DNA of 32,447 nt from NCBI GenBank assembly GCA_045534265.1, contig JAZSJH010000008.1:1-32447 (forward strand). Reading direction: 5' to 3'. The translations under genes were made by a program, and so were the position numbers. Below are positions 7,603 to 16,300 of this stretch, one piece after another; the stretch's first letter is position 1; each line of letters starts with the position of its first letter. This DNA is from CAKVLS01 sp045534265 (GTDB taxonomy: Bacteria > Bacillota > Clostridia > Christensenellales > UBA1242). The notes beneath the pieces are model-generated. The model saw nothing but the letters and a program-made list of their open reading frames with translations. It was not told the origin of the DNA and ran no database searches.

Positions 7603-8352
7603 TCAACTTATACTTTTGCATAGTGATATATAATCAAATACTATTTCAAAATAGGCATACTTGATTGCGCTATTAAGTAAATACCCGTCTTTTTGAACAA
7701 GGCTTAGATTTTTCAAAAGCTCTATCATCTTAATAGCTTTGTTTTTTATAACAAGCCCTTCTTTTGTTGTGGGAGATAAGTTTTTAGCATACTCAAGTTC
7801 CGCAACTTTGGTCGTAAAATAAACTTTGCACTGCTGGTAGTTTATACTACCGCTATCGTATTTGATTGAGATGTCATACAAAAACTCAAAGGTCTTCAAA
7901 AACTCTTCGGAAAGTTTGGATAAATTTTTATCACTATCACTAAATTTGATTGTGAGCTTGGGGATATTTATGTTGATAATTTTTGCATCAATTTTGTCTT
8001 CTTTCAATTTTTCTTTTACAGACCCCGCATCAACTTGGCTTGCATACATTGAAAGCAAAACATAATAGTCCCCGCTATGGTATACATATCCCGCCCCGCC
8101 TTTGCTAGCAACATCACCCGCTTGCAAAATCGCATCATCATTTTTTGAAAAGTTTCCGCAAGATATTGCATAAAAAGTTTTTGACGGAATATACATATTG
8201 CCGTTATAAAAAATACTGCCTTTGCCAATAATCATACTTGATATAATATCGGCAATATTGAAGGCAATAAACACCCCTATAGCAAGCATAGACAGCAAAA
8301 AGAAAAAACCTTTCTTTTGCCCACGATATCTTCGGCGATAATTTTTTGTCAT
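7603..8352 (-). CDS. Membrane-anchored SPOR-like protein
   Basis: This is an unrecognised protein of about 249 residues. A basic N-terminus (RRRYRGQKKG) precedes one membrane segment (about 15-38, FFFLLSMLAIGVFIAFNIAD), so the rest should lie outside the cytoplasm. The next 75 residues (FYAISCGNFSKNDDAILQAGD, GGAGYVYHSGDYYVLLSMYAS, VKEKLKEDKIDAKII) have the beta-alpha-beta pattern of a SPOR domain, which binds denuded peptidoglycan at division or engulfment sites. The C-terminal 120 residues are helical without a known motif. The general layout recalls SpoIIB-like proteins, but this is inference. The ATG at 8350-8352 is preferred; a TTG nine codons upstream has no ribosome binding site. It is divergent from groES and shares its promoter region. 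Confidence 0.72.
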   Translation of the reverse strand: MTKNYRRRYRGQKKGFFFLLSMLAIGVFIAFNIADIISSMIIGKGSIFYNGNMYIPSKTFYAISCGNFSKNDDAILQAGDVASKGGAGYVYHSGDYYVLLSMYASQVDAGSVKEKLKEDKIDAKIININIPKLTIKFSDSDKNLSKLSEEFLKTFEFLYDISIKYDSGSINYQQCKVYFTTKVAELEYAKNLSPTTKEGLVIKNKAIKMIELLKNLSLVQKDGYLLNSAIKYAYFEIVFDYISLCKSIS

Positions 8353-8358
8353 AAAAAT

Positions 8359-8387
8359 TTGAATCTCACTTTTTTGCAATTTATACT
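8359..8387 (+). promoter_or_regulatory. groES-groEL promoter
   Basis: TTGAAT and TATACT are separated by 17 bases, so transcription should start near 8394, about 50 bases before groES. No CIRCE inverted repeat (HrcA operator) is present. A single AGTCAAA half-site of CtsR type lies just downstream at about 8395, which is not enough to call regulation. Confidence 0.55.
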
Positions 8388-8442
8388 AAATGTAGTCAAA
8401 TGTTTTCGCTATGAATATACATATTAAAAAAAGGAGAAATAT

Positions 8443-8730
8443 ATGCAAATACAACCACTATTTGATAGGGTATTAGTTATGCCCCAAAAACAAAATCAAA
8501 CGACAAAAAGCGGCATCACTTTTACCTTGCAAGAACAAGCAAATTTTATTATAGGAACGGTTATAAAAACAAGTGACGGTCAGCTCGAAGACGGCAGCAA
8601 AATTAATCTTAAAGTAAACGAAGGTGACTCAGTTATTTTTGAAGATTATTCTGCAATCAAAATTCGTGATAACGACTGCACTTTTTATATCTTAAAACAA
8701 ACAGATATTTTAGCAAAGGTGGAAAAGTAA
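8443..8730 (+). CDS. groES: Co-chaperonin GroES
   Basis: This 95-residue GroES forms the heptameric lid of the GroEL chamber. The start QPLFDRVLVMPQKQ matches the family, as do GTVIKTSDGQ, VNEGDSVIFEDYSA and the C-terminal YILKQTDILAKVE. The mobile loop that docks onto GroEL reads QNQTTKSGITFT. It lacks the usual double glycine of GGIVLP but keeps a Ser-Gly-Ile core. The length is normal. The ATG has AAAGGAGAAATAT upstream, and the next gene starts immediately after the stop, so the two are transcribed together. The divergence is matched by that of the partner GroEL. Confidence 0.95.
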   Translation: MQIQPLFDRVLVMPQKQNQTTKSGITFTLQEQANFIIGTVIKTSDGQLEDGSKINLKVNEGDSVIFEDYSAIKIRDNDCTFYILKQTDILAKVEK

Positions 8731-10314
8731 ATGGCAAAAAATATAGAAAAAGAAAATGCCGTTCAGCAAATCATAAACGGCATAAATAAGGTAGCTGACA
8801 TTGTCAAAATCACCCTTGGACCAAAAGGCAATAACGTAGCCCTAGACCGCCCTTTTGCAAGTCCACTAATCACCAATGACGGAGTGACAATTGCAAAGGA
8901 AATCGAGCTGCAAAATCCTTTTGAAAATATGGGAGCAAAACTAATAAAAGAAGTGTGTACAAAAACTAATGACATAGCCGGAGATGGAACAACTACTGCC
9001 ATTGTTTTAGCGCAAGGATTTATAAGCGAAATATATAAGGAAATATCAAACGGCGTATCCCCCATTCTCCTTACCGAAAATGTAAAATACATAACAAATC
9101 TTTTGGTCAAAAAATTGCAAGAAAACAGCACCCCTATTACATCTAACGAAGAGATAAAAAATATAGCTACAATATCCTCTGGAAATAGCGAAATAGGCGA
9201 TATGATAGCCAAAGCCAAACGCTTGGTCGGGCTAGATGGAATAATTACCCTATCTGAAAGCAACTCCGGCAATACCGACCTTATGGTCGAAGACGGGATT
9301 TGCCTAGATACAGGCATTTTATCGCCTTACCTGTACACCAATATTAATAAACAAATTTTGGAATTTGACAATGCAAAAGTTTTGATTTTTGACAAAAAAT
9401 TTGACAATATGCAACAGCTCCTTCCAATACTCGAACAAGTGGTCGGAGCTAACCAAAAATTACTAATATTTTGTGATAATTTAAGTGACGAACTACTCAA
9501 AACAATTGTCGTAAATAAGATGCGTGGTAGCCTTCAAATTGCCGTTTGCAAGATACCTTTTTATGGCGAAAAACGAACTGCCCTACTTGAAGATTTGTCA
9601 CTTCTTTGTGGTACAAAATACTACAGCGATAGCAAAGGCGATAACCCTCAAAATATTACTCTAAATGACCTTGGTTTTGCAACCAATATTACCATCACAA
9701 AAGACACTACAACTATGCTTTGCAAAAGCCCAAACAAAGAAGAAATTGACAAACTAAAATTTCATTTGAAGCAAGCCTTAAAAACAGCAAGTAGTGATGA
9801 AAAAGAAAATATAAAAATGCGTCTTGCAAGACTCAATGGCGGCATTGCAGTTATATCTGTTGGGGCGGATACTGAACTTGAAATGCAAGAGAAAAAACTA
9901 AGAATAGAAGATGCAATTTCTGCAACAAATTCTGCCATTGACCAAGGTATAATTGTTGGTGGCGGACTTGGACTTTATAGGTTAAAAAATTATCTTAAAA
10001 CCTTAAAAAATACTTTAGATAATAAATACATATCTGCTATAAATATTCTGGAAAAAGTAGTACAATATCCTATCAAACAAATAGCAAAAAATTGTGACAA
10101 AATACCTGAAATAATTTTGGAAAAAATTGATAACAATAGTGACCCAAATTTTGGTTATAACGGAAAGCTTGATGAGTTTGGAAATCTTATAGACAACGGC
10201 ATAATAGACCCAACAAAAGTCACAATCGCTGCGTTAAAAAATGCCTGCTCAATTGCGACAACTATTCTAACCACAAAAGGTGCAGTCACAGATATTATAG
10301 AAAATGCAAAGTAA
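8731..10314 (+). CDS. groEL: Chaperonin GroEL (divergent, no GGM tail)
   Basis: This 527-residue GroEL builds the double-ring ATP-driven folding chamber. Intact nucleotide motifs are TLGPKGNNVALD, NDGVTIAKEIEL and GDGTTTA. The catalytic Asp is kept in RIEDAISAT, and the Gly loop reads IIVGGGLG where PGGG is usual. The apical domain has LSPYLYTN and LLPILEQV at the expected places. The protein ends IIDPTKVTIAALKNACSIATT...DIIENAK, so the flexible Gly-Gly-Met tail is absent and the length is short. KIPFYGEKRTALLEDLS replaces the normally conserved KAPGFGDRRKAMLEDIA. It starts one base after the groES stop. It may be the only GroEL or a second paralogue; the window cannot tell. Confidence 0.95.
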   Translation: MAKNIEKENAVQQIINGINKVADIVKITLGPKGNNVALDRPFASPLITNDGVTIAKEIELQNPFENMGAKLIKEVCTKTNDIAGDGTTTAIVLAQGFISEIYKEISNGVSPILLTENVKYITNLLVKKLQENSTPITSNEEIKNIATISSGNSEIGDMIAKAKRLVGLDGIITLSESNSGNTDLMVEDGICLDTGILSPYLYTNINKQILEFDNAKVLIFDKKFDNMQQLLPILEQVVGANQKLLIFCDNLSDELLKTIVVNKMRGSLQIAVCKIPFYGEKRTALLEDLSLLCGTKYYSDSKGDNPQNITLNDLGFATNITITKDTTTMLCKSPNKEEIDKLKFHLKQALKTASSDEKENIKMRLARLNGGIAVISVGADTELEMQEKKLRIEDAISATNSAIDQGIIVGGGLGLYRLKNYLKTLKNTLDNKYISAINILEKVVQYPIKQIAKNCDKIPEIILEKIDNNSDPNFGYNGKLDEFGNLIDNGIIDPTKVTIAALKNACSIATTILTTKGAVTDIIENAK

Positions 10315-10390
10315 TTATTTTTACTTTTTATATCAAATTTTAGCAACAAAAAAAACAATGTATTTAATCACATATCTTTATATATATAAA

Positions 10391-10426
10391 CAAAAAAACT
10401 AGCAAGTTTATTTGCTAGTTTTTTTA
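10391..10426. terminator. Bidirectional terminator between groEL and the second RluA gene
   Basis: AAAAAACTAGCAA (10393-10405) pairs with TTGCTAGTTTTTT (10412-10424) around a 6-base loop. It has T runs on both strands, so it can end groESL on plus and the converging gene on minus. Confidence 0.88.
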
Positions 10427-11140
10427 TTAATCTTCTACTTTTGTTTCTAAGAATTTATCTAGGTTAAACTTACCCCAAGGCATTTCGTCTTTTGGTGGAT
10501 ATACCCTAAAAGACATTCTTTGTTTTGTTGTAGGATGTGTAAATTTAAGATCAGTTGCCCATAGAGACATTTTTGTTGGGGCTTTGTCTTTCTTCTCTTT
10601 TCCATATTTTAAGTCACTATAAACTGGTGTTCCAATTGCTTTCATTTGAACTCTAATTTGGTGACTTCTGCCAGTAAGTAGTTTTACTTTTACAAGTGAC
10701 AAGCCATCTACAGTATCAAGAACTTTATAGTCAAGTTCAGCTTTTTTTGCGCCCGCTTCTAGGCTAGGTACAATCTCAACTGTATTTGTCTTTTCGTTCT
10801 TCTTTAGATAATGTGATAGTCTATCTGCTTTGATTCTTGGCTCACCATCTACAACTGTAAGATATGTTTTTTCAAACTCACCAGTTTTTATTTGGTCGCA
10901 TAGTCTTTCGGCTGCTTTTGATGTCTTTGCAAAAACCATTACACCACCAGTAGGTCTATCAAGTCTATGTACAAGACCAAGATAAGCTTTGCCTGGCTTG
11001 TTATATTTTTCTACCAAATATTCCTTAAGCATTGTAAGCAAATCTTTGTCTTTGCTCTCGTCTTCTTGTACTGGAATATTTTGTGGTTTTATAACCACAA
11101 GTAAGTGATTGTCTTCAAAAATAATATTAACGTTTTCCAT
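10427..11140 (-). CDS. RluA-family pseudouridine synthase without S4 domain
   Basis: This is a second pseudouridine synthase of about 237 residues. It starts directly with the catalytic domain (NIIFEDNHLLVVIKPQNIPVQ), has the motif HRLDRPTGGVMVFAKT with catalytic Asp61 and ends with LTGRSHQIRVQM and a C-terminal PWGKFNLDKF. The short form without S4 is common among Bacillota RluA paralogues acting on 23S rRNA or tRNA. I chose the ATG at 11138-11140, which follows GGGGAGAGAAAT. A longer reading with 27 more residues would begin upstream of the promoter at 11184-11212, so it is rejected. Confidence 0.93.
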   Translation of the reverse strand: MENVNIIFEDNHLLVVIKPQNIPVQEDESKDKDLLTMLKEYLVEKYNKPGKAYLGLVHRLDRPTGGVMVFAKTSKAAERLCDQIKTGEFEKTYLTVVDGEPRIKADRLSHYLKKNEKTNTVEIVPSLEAGAKKAELDYKVLDTVDGLSLVKVKLLTGRSHQIRVQMKAIGTPVYSDLKYGKEKKDKAPTKMSLWATDLKFTHPTTKQRMSFRVYPPKDEMPWGKFNLDKFLETKVED

Positions 11141-11183
11141 ATTTCTCTCCCCAGCCACACTCAGTGACCTATATGATATAAGC

Positions 11184-11212
11184 ATTATAAACGAAAACCA
11201 CAAAAAAAGCAA
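11184..11212 (-). promoter_or_regulatory. Promoter of the second RluA gene
   Basis: On the minus strand TTGCTT and TATAAT are separated by 17 bases, giving a start near 11177 and a leader of about 37 bases before the GGGGAGAG ribosome binding site. The divergent plus-strand gene has only weak AT-rich boxes (TTTACT with TATTAT) in 11231-11258. Confidence 0.65.
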
Positions 11213-11274
11213 GATTAACAAATAAAAACTTTACTTTTTTGTTTATTATGTTATTATAAAAAAGAGGAAAATAT

Positions 11275-11946
11275 ATGAAAGTTGAAACATTTACCATTAA
11301 TTTATTTATAAAAATTCATAGTGATAGCAACAAACAATATTGTGAATCTATGATGGAATATTATAATATTGAAAAAATATATTGCACTAGCCTAGCAAAA
11401 AATCAACCAATCGAAGATTTAATATTAAAAGGTTTGACAACGTCTCTAGAGCAATTAAAAAAATCTTGCCAAGTCAAAATTAAAATCGAGCAAAAATATT
11501 GCAAAATATTAGACAATATTCTTAGCAGCATATATTCTTCTAATAACACACTTAATCTAGATAATTTTTATTTTCAAAAAGCTATAAACTTAAGTAAAAC
11601 TTACTATTTAACGACCCAAAAACCTAGTAATCCTTTCAATAAGTTTGATATAGATAAAAATTTAACCCCACCAATTACAACTAAAATAAGACAAATAACT
11701 GAAAAAGATTTGCAAAAATATAAAGAAAAAATAAATCAACCACAAACTTCACAAAATTCTAAAACAATAAAAAAATTTACACCTAAAATAAAAAAATCTG
11801 AAAAAAAACCAAAAGAATGGACAGTTGTTACTTCTGAAGTTTCTCAATATGATGCATTAACCGCTGAAGAAAAAAGAAGATTAAGAGAAAGTCAATATCC
11901 AACTGAGCATAGATACAAAACAAAATACAGAAAAAAAGCAAGATAA
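11275..11946 (+). CDS. Unknown protein, N-terminal region like a decayed RNase H fold, basic tail
   Basis: I do not recognise this 223-residue protein by family. The first 110 residues follow the order of RNase HI: a strand INLFIKIHSDS, a strand pair YCESMMEYYN and IEKIYCTSLAKNQP, a helix SLEQLKKSC, then VKIKIEQKY. This mimics the RNase H pattern of AL..LK.PC followed by VT.Y.DS.Y. The active-site acids are mostly missing, so catalysis is unlikely. Residues 140-223 are rich in Lys, Gln and Pro and look disordered and nucleic-acid binding (KKFTPKIKKSEKKPKEW). The start ATG follows AAGAGGAAAATAT. It is transcribed alone and ends in the terminator at 11932-11963. The RNase H reading is inference by eye. 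Confidence 0.6.
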   Translation: MKVETFTINLFIKIHSDSNKQYCESMMEYYNIEKIYCTSLAKNQPIEDLILKGLTTSLEQLKKSCQVKIKIEQKYCKILDNILSSIYSSNNTLNLDNFYFQKAINLSKTYYLTTQKPSNPFNKFDIDKNLTPPITTKIRQITEKDLQKYKEKINQPQTSQNSKTIKKFTPKIKKSEKKPKEWTVVTSEVSQYDALTAEEKRRLRESQYPTEHRYKTKYRKKAR

Positions 11947-11963
11947 AGTTATCTTGCTTTTTT
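11932..11963. terminator. Bidirectional terminator
   Basis: AAAAAGCAAGATAA pairs with TTATCTTGCTTTTT and overlaps the TAA stop of the plus-strand gene. It also ends the converging ileS operon on minus. Confidence 0.85.
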
Positions 11964-11964
11964 G

Positions 11965-12822
11965 TTATTTATTAACATACATTGCACTGCAGCCGCAAGG
12001 AAGGAATATACCTTCGTTTGTTGGAAGGGCTACTTCGTATGCGTCTACTTTGTCTGTAGGTACATTTAGCACTTTGCAAAGGATAGATTGCATAACAGTT
12101 GGTTGAAGACCTGTTGTATAACTATTGATAAGGAAAAATAGTGGATTATCGCTCAAAACTTGTTTGCAAAGTTCAACTAGGTCATACAAATGCTCTTCTA
12201 TCTTCCACATTTCACCTGTTGGGCCTCTGCCGTAGCTTGGCGGATCCATAATGATAGCGTCATATTTGTTACCACGTTTGATTTCTCTTTGAACAAATTT
12301 TTTGCAGTCGTCTACAATAAATCTAACTGGTTTTTGTCTAAGTCCAGAAACTTCTAGGTTTTCACCAGCTCTTTCTACCATATTTTTTGCGCTATCCACG
12401 TGAGTAACTACGGCTCCTGCTGAAGTACACGCAACAGTAGCGCCACCAGTATAAGCAAAAAGGTTCAAAACTTTGATTGGCCTATTGGCATTTTTGATAA
12501 GATCAATCATAGTTGCCCAGTTTGTAGCTTGCTCTGGGAATAGTCCTGTATGCTTAAAGCCCATTGGTTTTACCTTGAACTTCAAATCTCTCCAAGAAAC
12601 AATCCATTCTTTTGGAGTATCTTTCAAGTATTCCCACTCGCCACCGCCACCGATACGGTGATAATGAGCAGATAATCCTTTGTATTTAGATAAATCTTCT
12701 GTTGTTTTCCAGATAACTTGTGGATCAGGACGAAGAAGAGTTACATTACCCCACTTTTCTAGTTTTTCGCCATTACCTGTCTTGATTACAACATAATCTT
12801 TCCATTCGCTATTGTATCTCAT
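11965..12822 (-). CDS. RlmI-like SAM-dependent methyltransferase without PUA domain
   Basis: This 285-residue methyltransferase resembles the catalytic half of the RlmI/RlmK group, which methylates 23S rRNA. It has the SAM motif VLNLFAYTGGATVACTSAGA (118-137), the acidic loop THVDSAKNMVERA that binds the ribose, and the catalytic-site motif IMDPPSYGRGP (191-201). LFPEQATNWATM before motif I is typical of this group. The N-terminal PUA domain of RlmI is absent, and there is instead a short beta-rich region. It overlaps the GNAT gene by one base (TAATG), making it the last gene of the T-box-controlled ileS operon. The exact target base is not known; rRNA is inferred from family. Confidence 0.87.
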   Translation of the reverse strand: MRYNSEWKDYVVIKTGNGEKLEKWGNVTLLRPDPQVIWKTTEDLSKYKGLSAHYHRIGGGGEWEYLKDTPKEWIVSWRDLKFKVKPMGFKHTGLFPEQATNWATMIDLIKNANRPIKVLNLFAYTGGATVACTSAGAVVTHVDSAKNMVERAGENLEVSGLRQKPVRFIVDDCKKFVQREIKRGNKYDAIIMDPPSYGRGPTGEMWKIEEHLYDLVELCKQVLSDNPLFFLINSYTTGLQPTVMQSILCKVLNVPTDKVDAYEVALPTNEGIFLPCGCSAMYVNK

Positions 12823-13352
12823 TATTTTCCTTTTGTGTAAACAATTGTTTCGTCGTTTACAACCTTTTCAAATTCGTTATTTTCTAATACTTTTTGTGCA
12901 GGTAAATTATCTTTTGACACTACGGCTTCCACCAAACTTGCCCCATTATCTAGCGCAAAGTCAGTAATTAGCCCCATAGCACTTGACATAATGCCTTGGC
13001 GTCTAAAAGGTGTATGTGTATAAAAATCTACACATACCTTGCCGGTAACGTCTGGAGTACCGAGAAAGTTAATTCTACCTACGATTGATTTATATTTTAC
13101 CGAAGCCACAACCCAAATAGCGTGCCAAATGTTGTTTTGCTTGTCTTTTTTCATTTTATCAAGTTGATTATTTAGATTAGCAAGGACCTTTTCGTCTTTT
13201 AGGTCCTCACTAACATAATTTAGGTTGATATAGTTACAAAAATATTTTGTATCGCTGATTAAAAGTTCAAGCTCTTCTTGCATAAGCGGAAAAGTAATAA
13301 CATCTTGACCGTCATTTAGGCAGATAGCATCTTCTTCTTTCATAAAAATCAT
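12822..13352 (-). CDS. GNAT-family acetyltransferase
   Basis: This 176-residue GNAT protein would transfer an acetyl group from acetyl-CoA to an amine. The CoA-pyrophosphate loop reads RRQGIM (117-122, family pattern Q/R-x-x-G-x-G/A, with one change), and the helix-strand NLPAQKVLENNEFEKV (149-164) is the usual motif B. The layout is of the RimJ/RimL type, so protein N-termini or small amines are possible acceptors. It starts 6 bases after the ileS stop with GAAGGA upstream and overlaps the methyltransferase gene, so it is in the ileS transcript. The last Gly of the loop is replaced by Met, which is unusual but does not exclude binding. Confidence 0.85.
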   Translation of the reverse strand: MIFMKEEDAICLNDGQDVITFPLMQEELELLISDTKYFCNYINLNYVSEDLKDEKVLANLNNQLDKMKKDKQNNIWHAIWVVASVKYKSIVGRINFLGTPDVTGKVCVDFYTHTPFRRQGIMSSAMGLITDFALDNGASLVEAVVSKDNLPAQKVLENNEFEKVVNDETIVYTKGK

Positions 13353-13358
13353 AATTTA

Positions 13359-16300
13359 TTAGTCCTTCAAAGACACAGTAACAGCTTCGCCACCTACTTC
13401 TACTTGTTTTACAAGTGTTGGGTTTGATATAGGTCCAAAGCTACTTACTAGTGCCTCGCTGATAATTTTTTCTTTGTAAGTTTCGATTACAGAGTTTAGT
13501 GTTGCATCTTCTGTTTCGATATTTAGGCTGATTCTTTGTTCAATATTGAAGTTTGCTTCTTTACGAAGTACTTGGATTGTACGGATAAGCTCACGTGACA
13601 AACCTTCTTTCATAAGGTTTTCGTCAATAGTAATATCAAGAACGATAGAAACATTTTCGATATTTGCTATAACAAAATCTGCCTTTGGCTTGTTGTTTAG
13701 AGTAAAGATATCAGCTGATAAGCTATCAAAACCATCAAGACTAACGCTACCAGCTTTGTAGCCCTCTACTGCTTTTGCCATATCTTCTGCAGATAGTCCA
13801 GCAAGAGTTGATTTCAATCTTTGAACGTCACCTTTTAGCACGGCACCTGCTGTTTTGAAGTTTACGCCAAGGAAAGCATCATTAAACTTGCTAGAATCTT
13901 GTTCAAAAACAACTTCTTTGATATTTAGCTCGTCTTTGATTATTGATTCAAAGTCAGAAACCGCCGCTTTTTCTTTGTCACCTAGCATTAGGTACATAGT
14001 TTTTAGTGGTTGTTTTACTTTGATTTGATTTTCGTTACGTAGTCTTTGAGCTACAGTAATGATATCTCTTGCAACGTTTGCTCTGTCAAGAACATCACCA
14101 AAGTTCCACTCTGCTTTGTATGTTGGGAATCCACCAGCCAAAACAAACTCAGCTTCTGTCTTTTCTACTTCTCTAACCATATTTTGCCAGATATACTCTG
14201 TCATAAATGGAACGATAGGAGCAAGAACTGATGTTACAGATTTTAGTGCGTGGTATAGGCAGTAATATGCGTCCATTTGATCTTGTTTGTTTTCACTCTT
14301 CCAGAATCTTCTTCTGTTGATACGAATATAGAAGTTAGAAAGATCATCAATCAAAGTTTCAAATTCTTTTACAACAAGATAGTTTTTGTGACCAGCATAA
14401 TATTCGTCTGATTGTTTTACAAACTCATTTACTCTATGAAGTAACCACTTGTCTGTTACATTTAGTTTTTTAAGATCAGGTTTGTAGTTTGCAATGTCTG
14501 GGTTATCAATGCAAGCATATGTATTGAAGAATGTATATGCGTTCCAAAGTCCCATCATCTTTCTTCTAGCTTCGTCAGTTAGGCTATAACCAAATCTAAT
14601 ATCATATACTGGGTTTGCGCCACCATAAACATATCTTATTGTGTCAGCGCCAACTTTATCAGCAACTACATCACAGTCCAAACTGTTTCCACCGCTCTTG
14701 TGGAATTCGTTGCCGTGTTCGTCTTTTACATATTGGTAAGTTACAACTTTGGTATAAGGAGCGTGTCCTGTAAGTACTACACTCATTACAAGTAGTGAGT
14801 AGAACCAAAGTTTGATTTGTTCGATCATTTCACAAACGTATTCGCTTGGGAAGTTCTTTTTGAAAAAGTCTGGATCAGTAAAGTACTTTTTGGTACTAAA
14901 TGGAGTGATACCAGCATCTAGCCAGCAGTCACCTACTTCTGGTACTCTCTCGACAGTAGCTCCGCAGCCATCACATTTGATTTTTACATTGTCAATCCAT
15001 GGTCTATGGATATGTGGTAGTTTGTCTATTTCTTCTGGGTTTACGGCTTTTGCTCTAAGCTCATCTATGCCGCCAATAACGTGTACTTTGCCACACTCTT
15101 TACATACATAGAATGGTAGTGGAAGTCCATAGAAACGGCTTCTTGAAATATTCCAGTCGCCCATATTGTTTAGCCAGTCAAGCATTCTCTTTTTGCCATA
15201 TTCTGGTTGGAATTCTACTTCGTCAAGAGCTTTTACTAGCATAGGTCTTATTGCATCCATATTGATATACCAAGTAGAAATTAGCTTATATACAAGGTCG
15301 GTTTTGCATCTCCAGCAGAATGGATAGCTGTGCTTGTATGGGTGAGCATACATAAGTTTGCCGTCTTTGTCTAGTCTATTTACAACCATATCTACAACAT
15401 CAGTTGTCTTGCGTCCTGCTAAAAAGCCGCAGCTATCTAGCATTACGCCTTGGTCGTCTATTGGGCAGATTTCAGGCAAATTATGTCTTTTGCCTAGCTC
15501 AAAGTCTTCTGCACCACAACCCGGAGCGATATGAACAACGCCGCAACCTTCTGTGCTATCTACATCTTCCCAAGGAACAATCTTGTGAGCAAATTGTTGA
15601 TCTACAAGTTCTGGGAAACAAGTTTCATACTCAAGTCCAACAAGTTTTTCGCCTTTGAACTCTTCTAAAACTTCAGTTTCGCCTCTTATTACTTTAAGAG
15701 CCTCTTTACCGATAACTAGTTTTTCACCAGTTTCTTTTTGAAGTACTTTGATATAGTCATTTTCTGGATTTACAGCAAGGGCTACGTTTGCAGAAAGTGT
15801 CCATGGTGTAGTTGTCCAAGCAACCATCTTAAAGTCTTGACCTTTAACTGGGAATTTAGCAAATATAGCTGTGTGTGTTACATCATGGTAGCTACCAGCC
15901 ATTTCGTGCTCTGATAGTGATGTTCCGCATCTTGGGCACCATACCATTGGTCTGTTTTTCTTAATAATCCAGCCATTGTCGTTACATTTTTTCAAAAAGT
16001 GCCAAATAGCCAAGATATTTTCGTCAGTGTTTGTGTAGTAACTATTATCCCAGTCCATCCATTGACCCATACGGATACTTTGGTTTGTGATTTCGTTAGC
16101 AAAATAGTTTACTCTTTCCATACACTTATTAGTAAACTTGTCCATACCATACTCAATGATTTCTGGTTTGCCGTTAAGACCTAGTTCTTTTTCTACGTTA
16201 ACTTCAACCCACATACCTTGAGCGTCAAAGCCGTTTTGGTAATGGCAGTCTTTGCCTTTCATTGCGTTGTACTTGATAGTGATATCTTTCAAAGTTCTAC

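Noticed and set aside
8388..8442. Possible CIRCE or CtsR operator at groES
   Set aside because: No TTAGCACTC inverted repeat is present, and only one AGTCAAA half-site is present, which is expected by chance.
8763..9317. 184-residue antisense reading frame inside groEL
   Set aside because: It is a shadow of the groEL reading frame, with no ribosome binding site and low-complexity Ser/Ile-rich content.
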